From positions 1-60,602 of the forward strand of contig JAEZFP010000035.1 of NCBI GenBank assembly GCA_023417475.1: 60,602 nucleotides of DNA. The letters run 5' to 3'. The translations under genes and the position numbers were made by a program. Positions 59,024 through 60,602 of this stretch are shown here, in pieces (the first letter of the stretch is position 1; each line of letters begins with the position of its first letter). The notes beneath the pieces were generated by a model. The model saw nothing but the letters and a program-made list of their open reading frames with translations. It ran no database searches and was not told the DNA's origin. The stretch comes from Bacillota bacterium (GTDB lineage: Bacteria; Bacillota; UBA4882; UBA8346).

Positions 59024-59393
59024 ATGAAGAATTGTCCTCAATGTAAAATTGAGTTGGTTGACCATATCAGATTTTGTGGATGTGGTTATGATTTTAATTC
59101 GGAGAAAACAAAGGGATCTCAAACTGAGGAATTAAATCGATATAATGAAACCCCATTATTTAGTACTCTTTTGAAATCATTTGGACTCATTGCCTTGTTT
59201 GGAGGGTTGTATTTCTCCATTGTTTTATGGCCTAGAAAGTATTTCACCATATGTTTATTATCCAAGTGTAATAGCATTAATTTCAAGTGGTATATCTGTT
59301 GTAATTTGTTTTGGTGTAGCGGATTTGGTTGAAAACATTTATGAGATTCGTCATAATCTTAGATATTTGATTAATAAATCTACGAAAAAATAA
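59024..59393 (+). pseudogene. Zinc-ribbon membrane protein, frameshifted
   Basis: ATG 59024 (TGGAGGG upstream) starts NCPQCKIELVDHIRFCGCGYDF, a four-cysteine zinc ribbon. It continues into a hydrophobic helix (LLKSFGLIALFGGLYFSIVLWP) and then loses its frame near 59230-59250. A second frame continues SPYVYYPSVIALISSGISVVICFGVADLVENIYEIRHNLRYLINKSTKK to a stop at 59393, giving the expected second helix and charged tail. Together they would form a protein of about 122 residues like the next two genes. One indel explains it; programmed frameshifting or sequencing error cannot be excluded. Function unknown. Very AT-rich. Confidence 0.7.
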
Positions 59394-59418
59394 ATCTAAA
59401 ATTGGGGAGGTTGAAATT

Positions 59419-59976
59419 ATGCCTATTTGTCCAAAGTGTGAACGAGATTATTCTGTAATAGTCGAATATTGTTCGGATTGTAGTTTAAAACTCATACCAA
59501 AACCAGAGTCATTAAGCTCATCTGAATTATATCGAATGGCTTGTCAATTTAAATATGATGAACACAATTATGAGGTTGCAAATAAGATTTTTCACAAGGT
59601 AATAGAGTTGTTTCCGACTAGTGAGGAAGCTAAATACTCAAAATCTCAAATTGAAGAAAATGAGGAGAAAATTACTGAAGAAGTAAATGAGGAAAGAAGT
59701 GATACAAGAATTTATCCACCATCAACGCCAGCATTGACAATTGTTTTTAATATCATGGGTATTCTTTCTATTGTTGGTGGGGTGTTCTGTGGCAATTTTT
59801 TTTGGACTAATCGTTACACTTCAACAGAATTTTCTGGTGTTTTTGGTTTTTCAGGGACTGTATTTGTTATTGGGGGAATAATCTCAGGTTGTTTGTTTTT
59901 TGCATTAGGGCAACTTATTAAAGGAATGAATTCAATAGAGCATGTTATCTATCATTTTGTAAATAAAGAGAAATAA
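59419..59976 (+). CDS. Zinc-ribbon and two-helix membrane protein, intact paralogue
   Basis: A 185-residue protein with GGGGAGG upstream. Residues 1-25: zinc ribbon CPKCERDYSVIVEYCSDC. Residues about 35-95: a helical, TPR-like and acidic segment (ELYRMACQFKYDEHNYEVANKIFHKVIELFPTSEEAKYSKSQIE). Residues about 115-170: two hydrophobic helices separated by a short polar loop (FNIMGILSIVGGVFCGNFFW and VFVIGGIISGCLFFALGQLIKGM). The two-helix part resembles that of the flanking broken genes. Function unknown; the arrangement suggests a cytosolic zinc ribbon attached to a membrane pair. AT content is much higher than in the rest of the window. Confidence 0.7.
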   Translation: MPICPKCERDYSVIVEYCSDCSLKLIPKPESLSSSELYRMACQFKYDEHNYEVANKIFHKVIELFPTSEEAKYSKSQIEENEEKITEEVNEERSDTRIYPPSTPALTIVFNIMGILSIVGGVFCGNFFWTNRYTSTEFSGVFGFSGTVFVIGGIISGCLFFALGQLIKGMNSIEHVIYHFVNKEK

Positions 59977-60015
59977 TCACTAATTTAGATACAAAAAAAC
60001 AATGGGGGTATTATA

Positions 60016-60247
60016 ATGAATGTTTTTTTAAATATTCTTGGAGGTATCAATTGTTGGAGGTTTTATAGCCGCTGCATCTATTAGTCCAAGCACTGAGGTT
60101 ATGATTCAATTTCCTGGCATCAAGTCATTCTTTGATAATGTATCCATGGCTTGTTTTATAAGTGGTTGTATTTCAGGAATTATTTTCTTTGCTCTAGGGA
60201 GTATAATTGCTCGGCAGAAACGATTAATGAAGAGGTATTATCGGTAA
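60016..60247 (+). pseudogene. Third paralogue: two-helix membrane protein, frameshifted and cut by IS66
   Basis: ATG 60016 (GGGGG upstream) encodes NVFLNILGG and then goes out of frame, while the adjacent frame from 60038 reads VSIVGGFIAAASISPSTEVM..FFDNVSMACFISGCISGIIFFALGSIIARQKRLMKRYYR. Joined, they resemble the two-helix region of the intact paralogue (ILSIVGGVFCG / IGGIISGCLFFALGQLI). No zinc ribbon is present. The TAA stop (60245-60247) lies within the first bases of the IS66-like element, so the original C-terminus is probably lost. Confidence 0.6.
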
Positions 60248-60602
60248 CCGTCAATCCCCCGCGCACCTTGAAAGGTGAGGATTTAGGAAGGTACAATTTA
60301 CTCCAAGAAAGTTCAAAATGTTCATAGGAGCGTTTTGAAGAAAATTGGAGTGATTAGAACGGACACCCAAAAAATCGTAACCCAGATGCGGCTATCAGGC
60401 TGGAACGAAGCGGTTAAGGAACGACTGGCCAGCGGACAGACGGTAAACGCATTTTGCGAAGCCAAAGGGATCAGCCAAACAACCTATTACTACCGGCAGA
60501 AAAAAGTGCGGGAAGCGGCCTGCGCCGAGCTTGTGAAGGTACAAAACCGTGAGGATAAGATCGTACCGAACGGTTGGATGCGGCTTGCGGATTCTGAACC
60601 CG
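60244..60602. mobile_element. IS66-family element, left part
   Basis: The sequence from GTAACCGTC (60244) has the GTAA start common to IS66-family terminal repeats, and a tnpA-type gene begins 91 bp inside. The element runs beyond the window, so right end and 8-bp target duplication cannot be checked. Confidence 0.65.
60335..60602 (+). CDS. tnpA: IS66 accessory protein TnpA (cut by window edge)
   Basis: From TTG 60335 (ATAGGAG upstream) 89 codons are open to the window end: KKIGVIRTDTQKIVTQMRLSG, then WNEAVKERLASGQTVNAFCEAKGISQTTYYYRQKKVRE. The 'W.e.v..r..SG.tv..fC...gis..tYyyW/RqkkvR' pattern is the helix-turn-helix of IS66-family TnpA, the first of three genes (tnpA, tnpB, tnpC). The rest lies outside the window. 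Confidence 0.9.
   Translation, partial: MKKIGVIRTDTQKIVTQMRLSGWNEAVKERLASGQTVNAFCEAKGISQTTYYYRQKKVREAACAELVKVQNREDKIVPNGWMRLADSEP

Noticed and set aside
1..60602. CRISPR arrays
   Set aside because: No array of regularly spaced repeats with unique spacers was seen; the 21-bp and 7-bp runs are direct tandem repeats without spacers.

Overview
The window looks like a chromosomal stretch from a hydrogen-metabolising member of the Bacillota (Firmicutes). The gene order rpmE - yqhQ(DUF1385) - prfA - prmC and the YmaF, YigZ and BsuPI families point to Bacillota. Two secreted proteins with signal peptides and C-terminal aromatic beta-barrel-like ends (4.0 kb, 12.7 kb) suggest a lineage with an outer membrane. 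A Limnochordia/Hydrogenispora-like or Negativicutes-like host would fit, but this is inference and no marker here fixes the taxon. Both window ends are insertion sequences (IS256-family tail at the left, IS66-family head at the right), as is common for contigs broken at repeats.

Layout: 0-0.2 kb, IS256 tail and a 21-bp tandem repeat. 0.4-4 kb, a small unknown ORF, a chemoreceptor, a HicAB toxin-antitoxin pair and tRNA-Leu(CAA). 4-9 kb, a barrel-like protein, YigZ, a BsuPI-domain protein, an FAD dehydrogenase and RlmI. 9.0-9.4 kb, an AT-rich gap with four DnaA boxes in a symmetric paired arrangement. 9.6-13.4 kb, YmaF, a methyltransferase, a radical SAM protein and a second barrel-like protein. 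13.5-21.4 kb, rpmE-yqhQ-prfA-prmC followed by hypF-hypC-hypD-hypE ([NiFe]-hydrogenase maturation). 21.5-29.3 kb, a beta-propeller protein, a split AhpF-like redox pair, a secreted esterase/carbohydrate-binding cluster, an Asp/Glu racemase, an M50 protease and a DUF6263-like protein. 29.6-38.0 kb, a complete type I Wadjet plasmid-defence operon (jetABCD). 38.1-45.9 kb, a MATE exporter, an Nramp transporter and a TetR-controlled HlyD/ABC exporter with repeated TTAATTAA operators. 46-48.2 kb, a ferredoxin-nitroreductase and an aminotransferase.

The right quarter is accessory. At tRNA-Leu(CAG) (48.8 kb) a 2.2-kb AT-rich segment carrying an AAA ATPase and an overlapping PIN-like protein is bracketed by a 20-bp direct repeat of the tRNA 3' end. 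It looks like an integrase-less mobile mini-island, probably a defence module, and is the best candidate for something undescribed. It is followed by a YtfQRT-YjfF-type sugar ABC transporter, a P-loop kinase, a decayed antitoxin/GNAT pair, an internally deleted IS4-family element, and three related AT-rich zinc-ribbon/membrane genes, two of them frameshifted and the last apparently cut by the IS66 element.

Functional links: the hyp genes serve hydrogenase assembly, although hypA, hypB and the hydrogenase itself are not here. The glutaredoxin-like and TrxR-like pair probably forms one electron-transfer chain. Wadjet, HicAB and the AAA/PIN module are three separate genome-defence or conflict systems.
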